From Ligula intestinalis (lineage: Eukaryota; Platyhelminthes; Cestoda; Diphyllobothriidea; Diphyllobothriidae), in assembly GCA_036362985.1 (NCBI GenBank), contig JAYGXS010000004.1:33652539-33716538 (forward strand): a stretch of DNA of 64,000 bases, in the 5' to 3' direction. A program made the translations under genes and the position numbers. Below are positions 49,570-61,900 of the stretch, in pieces. The notes under the pieces were generated by a model. The model ran no database searches, was not told where the DNA came from, and saw only the letters and a list, made by a program, of their open reading frames with translations. Every line of letters begins with the position of its first letter. The first letter of the stretch is position 1.

Positions 49570-49660
49570 GTCAACCCTGATGGTGTAGTGGTAACGACTG
49601 ATACCGACGAACGGCAGGTTTTGGGTTCGAGTCCCTCTCGCGCCGCAGCTTTTACAAGCT
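49570..49660 (+). repeat. tRNA-derived SINE-like segment 2 or tRNA relic
   Basis: TGGTGTAGTGG (A box, 49581-49591) followed after 43 bases by GGTTCGAGTCC (B box, 49624-49634), close to consensus. The T-stem pairs at only three of five positions, and no clean acceptor stem or CCA-adjacent end was found. It is probably a SINE head or tRNA pseudogene. Confidence 0.6.
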
Positions 49661-49999
49661 GATCTACACATTTACTTTTGTCTCCCGTAATAGATCAGAC
49701 TGACGATAAACGATATTAAAGCTCTATGCAATATGTATAAAGCGTTCAACTGTATGAAAAAGGTTATTGAAACGACTCAACCGTTTGTAGAGAGCTGGAA
49801 TCCGGGAGAATTGTTGACAGAAGGCAGTGACGGAGATGATGCTCGTTTTGACTTATGTCCTGTCGTGTCTTCTGAGGCTGGAGTTATTGCGAAAGTGAAT
49901 CCAATAGCTAACAACGAAAGTCCGCCAGAGGGCTAGGTGAACCGAAATCCCGAAAATAATATTTCCCACGAAGGACGAGAAATTTAAACCGCAATTTGA
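49661..49999. other. unassigned segment before the Gypsy integrase
   Basis: Holds a 67-codon + frame (49733-49936) with no recognised motif. It may be 5' untranslated sequence of the CR1-like LINE or flank carried with the SINE-like segments. Confidence 0.3.
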
Positions 50000-51218
50000 A
50001 GCGCGCGCCAGTCAAGAATTGTAGCAGTTCTACCAACAGCAAAATTCTCCGTCAACCGTCAATGACTGCACCCTGTTCTACAAACGTGTTTTGGTCCTAC
50101 AAAAAATACAAGCCGGGGTCTTTAGACAATTTTCACACTGGACATCCGGACATCAACTGTATGAAGGCTCCCGCCCACAGTTATGTCTACTGGCCTCAAA
50201 TGGACCAAGAACTCGAATAGCTAACCCGCTCAAGCATCAAATGCACTTTTGCATCAAATAAGCCGACGAAGAAAACACTCAAGGCATGTCCTGTTCTGCA
50301 AGCTCCATACTCCAGGGTCCACGTTGATTATGCTGGACCGCTCCATGGCCAGAACTTCCTTATCGCTATTGACGCATGCAGCAAATGGCCGGAAGTCATT
50401 CTCATGGAACGCACGACAACCGAAGGCACAAACAATACTATTCGACGACCGCTCAGCAGATTTGATTGTCCCGAAACGTTGGTAGACAGTTCATATCAAT
50501 CGCCTTCGCTCAATTCTGCAAGCAGTCAGGCATTGACCACGTCCGGTCACCACCATATTGCCCGCAGTCCAACGGACAGGTTGAGTGATTCGTTGACACT
50601 GTCAACGGGGCTCTCCAGAAGTCAAAATAAAAGGGGCATCCCAAGAAGCTCTTGAAGTGTTCCTGCAGATCTATCGCGCCACTTTAAACCCAAACGCTCC
50701 AAAAGGTGTTTCTCCCGCAGAAGCTTCGATGCATAGAAAGCTTCGCACACTATTCGATGTAAGTCGCCCGCTGTCATCTGTTGGTGTTGGGGATGAACCA
50801 GTCCAGCCGACGTCAATGGAACGACAATTCAATCAACGCCACGGGACTCAGCAACGACTGTTCCAACCGGGTGATATGGTACAGGCTAATGATTATGGGA
50901 CCAACTAGAAGAAGTTGACTTTTAGGCATGTTCATCGAAAGTGTGGTGACGTCGTCTACGATATACGGGTCAGCTCAGACATTTTGATACGTCACGCCAA
51001 TCAGATGAATCACATCAAATGTACTGACGTGACAAATTCATGCCCAAATTTATCCCTGGAACGACTACTTGACACTTTTGATTTGCCAAAACCAAGGCAA
51101 GAAGCCGCAATTACAGTACCAAGTCAGTATCCTCAATTCCTTAGACGATTAGGCCGGAGAAGAATGCAAACTATTCCACTGCAGGTGAAACCACGTCTAA
51201 AATCCTACAATTCATCTC
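50000..51218 (+). pseudogene. Gypsy integrase, broken
   Basis: Pol resumes with TVNDCTLFYKRVLV (frame 3) and the zinc-binding region HTGHPDINCMKAPAHSYVYW, stop after MDQELE, then the catalytic core VHVDYAGPLHGQNFLIAIDA with CSKWPEVILM (first Asp). The second-Asp segment is degenerate (CPETLVDSSYQS), and the Glu segment PQSNGQVE is followed by a stop in another frame. The C-terminal part has VSPAEASMHRKLRTLFD and FQPGDMVQA, stop, then VYDIRVSSDILIRHANQMN. Integrase inserts the element DNA; this one is non-functional. Confidence 0.82.
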
Positions 51219-51229
51219 AAAAAGGGAAG
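51219..51229 (+). other. Gypsy polypurine tract
   Basis: AAAAAGGGAAG, immediately before the TG start of the 3' LTR, primer site for plus-strand DNA synthesis. Confidence 0.75.
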
Positions 51230-51552
51230 TGTTAGGATTAGTCCTAACGAGCGTCCTTGGCGAGCACTCAGGTCCCATTATCGATATCCCCACAAACAAA
51301 GAGCGCGCGCGGACATGCGCGCATGAAGAGCCGAGGTCACACGAGGCGGACAGGACAGAGACGGCCGGATGGCTAATCGAGCCACTAGGCGCATGAGGAC
51401 ACAATCTGATCGGTCCCATCTATAACCTTCTTTATCATATAGTCCCGTTCACGGGGCACAATAAAGGACTTCCTTTAATTTATGACCTTGTTCGTTGTTC
51501 TCCTTTTTGAACTGGCAAGGAGAGACTGTGGTGGCAAAAATCCATTACAACA
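51230..51552 (+). repeat. Gypsy 3' LTR
   Basis: 323 bp beginning TGTTAGGATTAGTCCTAACG and ending CCATTACAACAAT. It contains CACAATAAAGGAC near 51460, a likely polyadenylation signal. No 4-6 bp target duplication with the 5' side (CACCC|TG) can be read. Confidence 0.8.
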
Positions 51553-52242
51553 ATTCTCGTATCAGGCCAGTCAGTTTTTCAACTTCAAAAGGCAGTGTGT
51601 GTGCAAAAGATATGAGAGGTGAAGCTGCACCGAATCCAAATTTTGTATGTAGTGACTGTGCCGAACGCAAGTCCGAGAGATCGTCAGTCGCCAACACATC
51701 CAACCTTAAGTTAGAGTTTCTCAGAGGCTGGAAGCAATTGACAGAGGCCATTTGTGAGGAAAAGGCCCCAGTGAGAGAATAGGTAGTTAAGCAACTTCAA
51801 TGATTACGTCAATCACGTCGAAGAATCAGGATCATCAACCAAGAAGAGGAGAGCCAGACATGTAGTGGTCCTAGCAGCCACTTGGAACCCAAGACCAGCA
51901 GCTGACGCATGACTCATCAAGCCTGTCTGTTCGCCCACTGCTTCCTGGGGCGAGGCACTAACTGTCATTGGCCCACGCGAGTCTAGAAATCATCCACCTC
52001 ATTGGCCGCCAAAATAAAGCATGCGCCGGTGACGCCCAATGTCCTCATCACTCCGGAGCCGACCTGAATTGGGAATAGACGCACTACTTCGCGAGTCAAC
52101 ACTCATTCCATCTATTCTCCATTCAACTGTGCACACAATAAACTCTTCCTTCTACTCTGGCCTTCCCAAGAATTCTCCTATCTCCTAAGGAATCGGGTTT
52201 CGAAGATTGTAGGTGTTAAGGCTAACCGTCTTAGCCTTAAAA
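51553..52242 (+). mobile_element. LTR element 3' end: internal remnant plus LTR
   Basis: A purine-rich tract (AAGAAGAGGAGAGC, 51841-51854) precedes an LTR that starts TGTAGTGGTCC at 51861 and ends GTCTTAGCCTTAA at 52240. The start and end resemble the TRIM-like LTRs at 32.3 and 37 kb, the middle does not. The upstream 300 bp hold an 84-95 codon frame (51495-51782) with Cys-x2-Cys and no recognised domain, perhaps the end of an internal region. The Gypsy 3' LTR directly abuts it. Confidence 0.65.
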
Positions 52243-55200
52243 CCTACAGACATCTATCAACGATAAGAACAGTGGAATTTAATCCTCAATTCATGCTTTT
52301 TTTGATGAGAGCCAACTATGCCTTCATTTTCGGCAGACCAGAGCCCTCTTGAGAACAAGGTGTTTGGCCACGGATTCCGTACCAGCGGTTCGTCAATAGG
52401 TCCACTGAACTTTCTCCTTCGTATTTAAATCCAAATCCATCAGTAATTATTCGCACGACTGTGGACAATTAGGCGAGTCACAGGTTTTGTGTTAAATAAG
52501 ATAAAGCCGCAATCATTGGAAGCGTAGTTCTACGTCCCTGAGTTTCCAGTCTCGTTAAGATGCTCACGATCAGGAACTGCGTCTGTGCAGCAATAGGTTA
52601 AAATTTCTGTGGTCCAACAATAAGAAAAGGAGAAATGAGAGTATTGTCTTGGTAGCGAGGCACTCACCGGTCGCTTTACGGGACGCACGCCCATCATCGT
52701 GCCGTGGTGCTAATTCTTGACTCCCACCAAGCAGCTGTACGGTGACGAGAAAACCCTTTTGCCACCTTCTTTTTACAAGGAGGACGCAGCCTAGAGTAGT
52801 TTGTCATATAAGCTAGCCCCTGTTAATCGACTACTAGATTTGTTCTGCAAAATCACCCTCTGTTTTTTTCCATTGACCTGTCTGTGGAAAAATATAGAAA
52901 ACGGGTGTGGATGCGCGAGTGTGCTGTGTGTCTTCTTTGATTGAAACCACTTTTGTTAAAGAATGATGATATGACAGCAGCTTTTTTTCAAAACGTAGAC
53001 TTGATACCTCTATTCTTCGTTACCCCTTCCTATAAAGCCTTCCACTCGATACCTGCACGTTACTCTGCATTGATATGCATGCTCAGCCAAAATTTACGCA
53101 AAAATTGCGTTTCCAAAGTCTTAGTCCAACTCACTTATATATATTGAATTAAACTGTATCAGGATGTTTCGCAATCTCGGCCATCAAGCGTGACAAGGGA
53201 TAAGCAGACTTGGAGAGGGTGAAAAGTGACGTCTCGAAATTACTGTGTCTGGTCCTGAGGACTTTGGCATTCTACGGAGGTTGTATGGTCGGAGGGGAGC
53301 CGGAAATGTCAACATTTTTTACCTTCTAACCAAAAGGTTTTCCCGAGAGTTTTTGAAGCATGGTTAGACACAGGGCCTGATGTTCTCAACGAAGTAAAAG
53401 GGTAGGTGCAGACGTCATAATTCCATGGGCAAGATAGTTTTGACTAGGGGTGCCTCGAGCTGGGCCAGCAAAGCAATGTAATCGTAAAGTGGCAACAGTC
53501 ACAGATAATTGGTATATCTGCGCCTTGATCTCGGCCAGGTTAGAGGACACGGAAGCAACAGCAGGCTATGAGATCTACGAAACTGTCAAACACGCCAAAC
53601 GTTGAACTCTCACGATATGATTAACCATTTCTGCTAGTTTTACACTGCCTAGATATTCTCAGCCGAAGCCGATATCGTCTGCATATATGTTGAGGCAAAT
53701 TCTCGGAACATCACCTTAAAAAACCTATGGTCAATTAGCATGTTTCCAAGTAAGCAATTTTCCAAAGAAGGAATTTGCAGACGCAAATTACGCATAAATT
53801 CTGGCTCAACATGCATACCGTTACAGAGTAACGTCTTTACGTCAAGTGGAAGGCTTTGCAGGAAAGGGTAACGAAAAGTATCTATATATATCAATGAAAT
53901 TTGCCGTTTAAAAGAAGCTGCTGGATCCTTATGAACACTTGCAACAGTTTTTAGTCAGCGAGCTCTTCGACGGTGATGTGTAGGTGTAATCAACGCTCCT
54001 AGGTCACGGCTATGCACATTAATAGCCACCGTCATTTTGCCATAAGGCTGTTCGAAATGAACATGAATGGGAACGTCGTTAAGTATCTCAGCATATTCTA
54101 AAGGTGGACTGCGTTGTGGGTGATTGAACAGTTTCTCTTGACGAGTCACAGTGATTGCTTTGAATTTGGCTTCCCAACGTACAAAGTTAGACTAAAAAAT
54201 TCGGGGAAGGAAGGCTGACACTTTGATTAGGACGTGCGACGTAGACAGAACGGTGGTTGATTTATCTTTTATCGGCATATTGATTTATAAATTATGGAAA
54301 GGCTAAGGAATATTTTGCAAATTCCCGTGTTCCAAAGTTCGGGGTCACAATTATGTGGCGGTCAAGTGAAATTGACTTAGCCAGCACATACTTATTTCTT
54401 TCCGTCTTATAGGAGAAGTCAATCAGCTATGAAGAGTGAGGTATTCCCTTCACAAGGCGGGTTGTCATGAGATGGCCGTTTACTTTTGTAGCTGAACAAA
54501 TCGTCTGCAAGGGAGCGTGTGAACAGTTGTATGTTGTGTAGGCGATCATCAATATTCACAACCGTATAAGAAAACAGAATGCCTACTGTTCAAAAGTTGA
54601 GTCTGGGGCCCATGAGTGATTTACTATGCTGTCAGAAAAGCATATAGTAGCCCCCTAGAGCAAGCACAGCCGTGACTGAACGTATCTCAAGCCTGACTCG
54701 TGAGCATGTGTTAGTAAAGTGTTCGTAGATTATTATGGCTGAAGCAGCTACAAACTGAGAAAAAAGTGAATCAGAGAAGTGGCACTGGTGCGACCGCGAT
54801 AGCTTTAAGCGTTCAAGTACCACCTCTACCATGATATTGTTGTCTCCGCAATATATGCATGCATTCAATGTTCTTTTAAGTGCCTTGCTCACGTGATGCT
54901 TCTCACCAATTTGGGTTCTGGGCTGCGAAACCATTTTTAAATAACAAGTAACTGGTTTCCATGTCCATAAATCTACCTAATACTTTAATAATGGCAGAAT
55001 ATTAAGTAAGAAGACTGGCCGCTGAGCAAGAGTATTGGGAAAGGGTTGGCATATTTGGTCAGATTCTTTATACTATCCTAGATAGAAAGTTTCTTTTTGC
55101 CTCCAGCTACCAAATGGCCCACAGGCGCCTTCACGAAGGAAGCGTTAAAAACTGGAAGAATGACTATGCACTAAAACCTTTCACGACTTCACCTGCAGAT

Positions 55201-55690
55201 TGCATGCAGTTCAATTACAATTTCAATATATTTAAGACAAGAGGCCCAAGGCCCGGAGGAGTCTCTTCAAAGATAGTTCAAGACAGAAAAATAAACTCAA
55301 ACAGGACGGCGATCCTCGAAAGGAAGTGGGAACCGCTGACTGGTTGAGTAGATGTTGTCATCCACGGCCATAAGAAAAAAGGCATATTCAAAGGGAACTA
55401 GACAGAACCATGTCAGAGCCTTAGTAAGAAATCGAGAAAAGCTGAAGGCAATAAAAATACTGAAACCTACTGCAGAAATGTACAGCAGAGATCACGCTAG
55501 AGACTGAGAGTTGTTTGTTCGGACTGCCGGTCCTCGCTTTTTTGTCATCGACAATTAGTCGGCTGTTGATCAGCTGATTGTGTGGGCTTTGCTTTGTTGC
55601 GGTTAGCTGCGTCAACCTAACAAACTACTGAGAAAATATAAAAAATTAATAGACACTGAAGTGACTCTGAGCGAAAGTATAACTTATGAT
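52243..55690. other. no gene seen, 3.4 kb
   Basis: Anonymous AT-rich sequence between the LTR elements and gene 2. Open frames of 60-100 codons occur on both strands (for example 53649-53894 -, 54632-54934 -) without splice signals in phase or recognisable motifs. Confidence 0.4.
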
Positions 55691-55698
55691 ATTTATAA

Positions 55699-55952
55699 AT
55701 TCGATATACAAAGCGACAAAGAATAATTCCCGCCATCATAAGTTACTCAAGAGTGCGCATTACTGGGCTCACACAAACCGACCTGATCAATGCCTTACGT
55801 AAAGTCTTCTTCCCATGGCCGGAAAACGCGCATCATCGCGCAGTCTCAATGCAAGTGACTGCACGAAAAGGTCTTCTGTAAGGTATTCATTAATTACCCC
55901 GTATCCTTATCCTTATAGTTCGAAAAAGCGAAAAGTTACGAACAAAGACAAG
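55699..55952 (+). CDS. gene 2, first placed exon, with possible 41-base micro-intron
   Basis: Two readings end in the same frame at KKRKVTNKDK and donor GTAAGG (55953). Unspliced: ATG at 55815, 46 codons, including a Tyr/Pro run encoded by a pyrimidine-rich stretch. Spliced: 55878-55918 is removed (GTAAGG ... CTTATCCTTATAG). The frame is then open from 55699, encoding RITGLTQTDLINALRKVFFP, NAHHRAV and MQVTARKGLL before KKRKV, with the only in-frame ATG at 55850. The spliced product looks more protein-like; the true 5' end is unresolved. Confidence 0.55.
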
Positions 55953-58900
55953 GTAAGGGAAAGGACTTTTTCATCAAAATCGAGGCTATTTTGCTGAGCT
56001 GGCACCTTTTTCATGCAAATGTTTCTTGTAGGTAGGGCCACCTGGGGTTATATTCTCGTTTATAAAAAAAATCAATAAGTTGATTTCTGTAACTGGGAGC
56101 TTTTACTAGAAATTCGACGTTTTATAGGGCACAAGGTAACGGCCAAGTTCAGTCCTCGAACGTTTTAGGCATACTGAGCCTTAATTGTCAAGTTATTTGC
56201 TTGAAGACGTTCCCCTACAGGTACAAATTGAGACAATAACCTCGCCTCAATGAATACTATACCTGTGTAGTTGCCCAAATTTGGTCCAGCACCTTGCCCT
56301 AATGAACACCTTGGGGAATGTAGTGGCCTGCTTGTTCTCCAAAGTCGTCTTCTGTGAGTTAAAGGGTCGCAAAAAGTGCCTTTATAGGGGTATGTATCGT
56401 TGGGTCTGAAGGTGGTAGAGGAATGATTATTCACGACAAAGAACAATTCTAGTGCGATTTACGAAAGTATACATGCTTAGCACTGTTATTCGCCTGGAGA
56501 ATAGGCCTCACACCGAAATTTCGGATTTGCTTATGTTCATATCAGCTTTCCACTTATTTGTGGGTATTACTAGACAACACTTGGTAATTTGCTACTAAAC
56601 ATAACTCAGCTTAACTTTGTACGCGGATGCATTACTAAGAAGACCGTGTCGACTACAGAATTATATGCTATAAATGCTAAGTTATCACTGTTGGTTGACT
56701 GATGTGCAGGAAGACGCGAGGTAGAACGAAAGTACCCATATCTTTTAGGGGATATAAATGGAGTAAACGTCGTTGGAATAGCGGTCAGATCGTCGTCGTC
56801 ATCTGACCAGAAGGCTTTTTTTATTGAAATCTTATCCGCTTATATATTTTTTATCGTCGCCGACGTGGTCTATGCCTTACTTTAAAGCCTTCCTAAGCAA
56901 GGAGTTAATATTTTCTTGTCTTCCTGACTTTTTATAGTCGTGACGCTAACTGAGAGTTATTTGTAGGGACTCATTAACATTTATTTGCCACATAAGCCTG
57001 ATTTTCGAAACGTTTGTTATTTCTCAATTTACTTTAACAGACTATGTGCAGTCTAGAGCGAAGGCTGTAAATGAGTGGGCCCTTAGGTCTTCTGACGCTC
57101 GTTTGATTGTCCGAACTTCCGTTCTTATAAATATAGATAACCAAACCCTTTTCTTTTAGAGTTCAAGTATCCTCGAGTCGTCGAGTCATAACCATCGTGA
57201 ACGCGTTAGGCGTATTGGTTTACCTGCGCATTCTGATGTGGGATCATCCAAAAGTCATCAAAGAAATTCTTGCCTGACAACCTCTCATTCCCAAAACAGC
57301 TGTTCTGAAGATCTCGTTACTCCTGTCGAACGCGAGGACCCCGTCTACCTGCCTGTCTCCCGCAATCATAATTCTCCAGTCTCCACAAGCACGCTAAATT
57401 TTGGCTCTAAACGCAAAAGGGTTGGAGGTGCTGGAGTCGCCTCTTCAGCCTTACCTTACCACGGCCAGCACCAAACGCATACCCCAAGGTTGTCTTCGAC
57501 TCCCCGTCGCCGTCTACGTACTTCAACAGAATTACCTTTGAAGTAAGCCTGAGTAATCTTCGTCTGAACCCGACCTTTGTTGCAACTTTTCTACCCCTAC
57601 TGTCAGTGAAAATTGACCAATACCGCTGGAGCAATCTCCTAACTTATACTCTATTCTCATTTTACAGTGATGCAGATAAAGTGTATGTCATCTCTTAAAC
57701 AATGATTATAAATTATGAATTGTTTCCTAATTTTGGTCCCGCAATTCACAATTGAATAAAATAGACAAAAGCACCATAATCTAAAAACAGCTCGGATGGT
57801 AAGAACGCCTGCGCTAATAAGTGCTTCAGACTGGTCTGCATGGTGGGTGGCTTCACCATTCGGACTGTTTTTTTGAACGGATCTCGCCTCTATATTCAAT
57901 TCGAGCACAGGGCAGTAAACAAAAGATAAAGCAGTGACGTTTCGTGCTGAACGTCTCGAGACTCAACATTTTCGCTAAAAGCATGATGAGTTTCGATATT
58001 GCGCCTTTTCTGCGTTTTTATGTGGGAACATTCACTGTACCGTACCGTTTTTTCTCACTGAAACCAAACGTTCTTGCGAACGTTAAAGAATGCCTTTGAG
58101 ATTAACTGCAAGGTGTCCGTCTGCTTGTTACCTTTTTCATAGTCTGCACTGCTGACGTAGCAGTAGGCGTGCTCTACTCCACGGCCAACATTGTTTTGCA
58201 CATCTCGCGCTGATTTTCAGTGTTTTCACCACTGAGAGCCTCCAGACCCGTGTTTACGACGACTGGCACGGGTTTGAAGTGGTTCTACGCAAGCCTTGAC
58301 CACACCCTTACATCCTGCTTTCGGCTTATCTAATTTTCGTCTGATTTTGCTCTTAGTACCGGTCCTACTGACAGTTCTGCGTCCACATCTCCGTCTACAA
58401 GAAAATCCAGTTTAAGTCCGCCAACGGACTCCTCGCCAAACTTACCAACTCGCCGAAAGACGGGTAATTGCAATATTAAACGACCGTAAGTTCACCTCTT
58501 CACAGTTATATTTGCTTTTTCAATCCTACATAGCCAAATGACTGTAAAATGTCATAATTTGATGACTGAAACAAGAAAGTGTTTGTCGGGCGTTTCATAC
58601 TGGCTCTGGAACTGAGATTCAGAATCAACAACCATAAAAGTTAATGCACTTGCATGGATACAGTATTTGCGGGTTGCAGTTGCCACCCACCCATCCACGC
58701 ACATATCAACGTTAGGTGCTGCGCACTCAGTACAACTGTTAATGCTCGATTGTTTGCGTCCACATTTTTCGTTGTCGTGGTTAAATCCCTGCTGGTATTG
58801 GTATGCCTAACAATTACTGAGAAATGTGGTTTGTCACTACTGCTGTCGGGAACAGTATTTACCCACGCGTTACCCACATGATTGATTGTTATGTGCGAAA

Positions 58901-61900
58901 AATGTTTTAGGGTGATGTGATGCGAGGTTGTTATGTCTAGTGGCGTACTGCAGACAAAAGAACCGAGATTAGAACAACTTTGGGTTGTCGTCGGCTCGTG
59001 AGCATCTCGGTCCCGTCGAAGTTGAAGTGGTGTGACCAAGTCCTGCCTAGTTAACGGCATAATTCCTTCATATTAATAATTGGTGTTCTGACATCCACGT
59101 TCCCCTGTTGAAGTTGCTTCGCCCGCAGCCGCACTGGATGCGATTGCTAACTCCCAAATAGCGGGTGTGTGCCGATGGGTCTCGGCTTTACCGCACGGTG
59201 CCTGATGGTTGTCTCTGAACCATGTGCAACTCAAACTGGGAGTGACGTCAGTAACTAACGTTTTCCGAAATTTGTCGACATAAGTAAACGCTTGTCATGA
59301 GTTTTGGTGCAGTCGGGCAAATTCGACTCGCATGAAGTACATCCTCGTACTTGCCTATTTCAGAGTACAGACATTGACATCGTTTTTAGATCGTGTAGGA
59401 AAAGCACTGCTCGATTTCGGCTTCAGTCATACAATGACGTTTACTGTATACTAGACTTTCACTAGACCTACCTTTCTTTTTGACACCTTACCAGAAATCA
59501 AGCATTAAAAAAGCCAAAATCGAATTAACGTACATTTTTTCGGAAAAAATTCGACAATCGCAATTTGGAGAAGTGTCGGTTACATTATTTTTTTTCCTTC
59601 AGCTTTGCCTGTAAATATAATAGCTACAGCTAAATAAGTTAATCTACAATATCGATTACTTAAGTCGAGCCACCTTTGATTTGGATGATTTTCTGATGCG
59701 TCAACTTCGTTTTTTTAGCAGGGGGAGGGGGTATGTTAGGACTGAACCTTCGAACTTGGGCGACGGTGGACACCCCGATTTCCCTCTGATCAACAGCATG
59801 TCCGAGTTCGCTATTCCTGGGACTCCAGAGTTTTCCGATTTAACGTCCTCTACGGCACCAACTGCGACTACGAAGTCAGCCGGTCAATCCGTAGATACTG
59901 ATACTCCCCAACACACAGCGTCGGATTTTGTTTCCTCCATCTTCTCTCACATCTCCGCCTCGACCGCTTCCTCATCTCAGCGTTGTCACAAGATTATGAC
60001 TAGGGCCAGTGGCAATTCACGGGCTCACAAAGGCGAAAATGTAGCCGCCGGATCATTCCCTTCGGAACCGATACTGCGAAACGTCACCGAACAATCTACA
60101 ATGGATCCTGTTTTCTCAAGAGATCTGACGGCGAATGGTGCTGCCCCCTCATCCTCCTGGTTCGCTTTTCGTCCCCGTTGTCTCACTCCAGTAGACGGTA
60201 AAGCAAACGGTTCCACCCCCTATCCGACCCAATCATCGCCTCTGAATTCAAGTCTCAGTTTTGGTCCGGAGGGATCCGTGAATGGTATCGGTACGTTCTG
60301 TGTAATTTTACAAGCTGATAGATAATGCACTATATTTCAACCAAAAGTGCCATAAACTACAGCATGTTCTTCGATCAATAAATGCCTTTAAAATACGAAC
60401 CGACTGGAGCATCCGCGGTGATTAAGTAGAGTCCATCACCGGTAGATGCAAAATAAAGGCAATATTGATCATTCTTGCGGAACATTTCCATAAATATTTA
60501 GAATGTAGCCCGTGACTCCACAGAAACTGTGTGCATGTAAAAGTGCTACTTGGCCACATCTGATTGACAAGTGCCAATTTCACTGCCCGTTTTTGTGGCA
60601 AACCATGTGCAGCATGTGACTCAAATGAAGACGCTAACTAAAATCCTAGATGTTTTTTATGGGAAAAAAGTCGGCAGTGATGTCTGTTAGCAAAGTAGTT
60701 GTCTGGATAGCGCGTGTCCGTCTGTGTGCTGTTCGAGTCAGCTACGTTCAGTCTACTTGTAGGCAAAGCGTCTTAATTGTATGCATACCCCGAGGTGTGG
60801 TTGTCTTATGGTCCTACCAACACTAATTAGCAGTTCTTTCTTCTTCTTCTTCTTCTCCTTCTTCACCAATGGCATAGGTGGGAATTCGTGATGAAATGCG
60901 CGCAGATTTACCTGTTATGCAGCAGACTTGTAAAGTACCTACTGGACTCAGATTTTGTTGACAACTCGAAGACTGACTGTGGGTTGCCCAGTCCTAATCA
61001 GTTATTATTGTTCAAAAAGTTTTCTCGAAGACAGTCTACCATAATCTGTCATGACCTGTATACAAGACTATTGAAGGTAATTGACTGCTAGAAAGTAGAG
61101 CAGTGCAGCTCTTTTAGGACTAGCATCCGTCGACGTGCCGTTTCTAAGAATGTTTTCCGAAAGTAAATTGATACTGGACTAATTGACACGATTATCTCCT
61201 AGCCAACGACGGAGCTATGCCTGTGTAACTGGCAAGCCTATTCAGTTCACATCGTCGCAGTTGACTTCGCATCTGTTGCCGTCACTTAGTTTTTTAATCC
61301 TTACACTATAAGTCAACCGTCACTTTAATTCTATCGTCCACTCCTTTGAACGTTTGCCACAGTAAATGCCTCTTCGCTAAATTTACAAGACAAGACACGT
61401 CCCACGGCTTGTTCGGTGTATTGTTCGGCTTTTTTTCCATAATTTTGTCGCCCGACTGTCTGGTCGGCATTAAAGTATTCTTTTCTGTTCTGTCGTCCGT
61501 CGCCACTTGTCGGGAGCCTTGGCTTTCGGGCCTTAAAAACCTCCGGACTAATGGCGCGCAGTGTTTACTTGGGCTGCCCGTTTATTTTCATTACTTGGTT
61601 AGTTTTTGGACAGTCCTGCATCTAACTTCTATTACTCCTAGCCTTGCCTATAATTTTGTCTGCTCCAGACAACACAGTGGTGTTAGCCAATCCGAACGCT
61701 AGCCGGGTACGTCCGCAACCATGCATGCTACACTCTTCTCCTCTTCCCGCCTTCGTAGGTGCGTCTGGAGCTAGCACGTCTGCTCGCAATGGTGGCAGCA
61801 GCATTCTACAGTTAGTTCAGCCCAACTCCGCGGCTTCCAAGTTTCCGCTGCTCTCCCACCGTGGTGAATCCTCATCCACAGGCAGTCTTCGCCAGTCACC

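Larger units (their letters stand above)
40351..51552 (+). mobile_element. Gypsy-type LTR retrotransposon, broken and multiply interrupted
   Basis: A Gypsy element in + orientation with gag, protease, RT, RNase H and integrase in the canonical order between two related LTRs. About 5.9 kb of its 11.2-kb span is later insertions: an LTR fragment (about 41620-41806), a Penelope-like copy (43519-44826), and a CR1-like LINE with SINE-like segments (about 44985-49990). Every domain carries stops or frameshifts, so it is dead. The LTRs share TGTT(A/T)GGATTA...CCTAAC, GCGCGCGCGGAC and CCATTACAACAATT; the 5' one is internally deleted. Confidence 0.85.

Noticed and set aside
49581..49634. Functional tRNA gene
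   Set aside because: A and B boxes are good, but T-stem and acceptor pairing are too poor; treated as SINE head or relic.
58464..58469. Donor GTAATT for gene 2 exon 3
   Set aside because: Leaves phase 1, which leads to a stop in exon 4; the stronger GTAAGT at 58486 keeps the frame.
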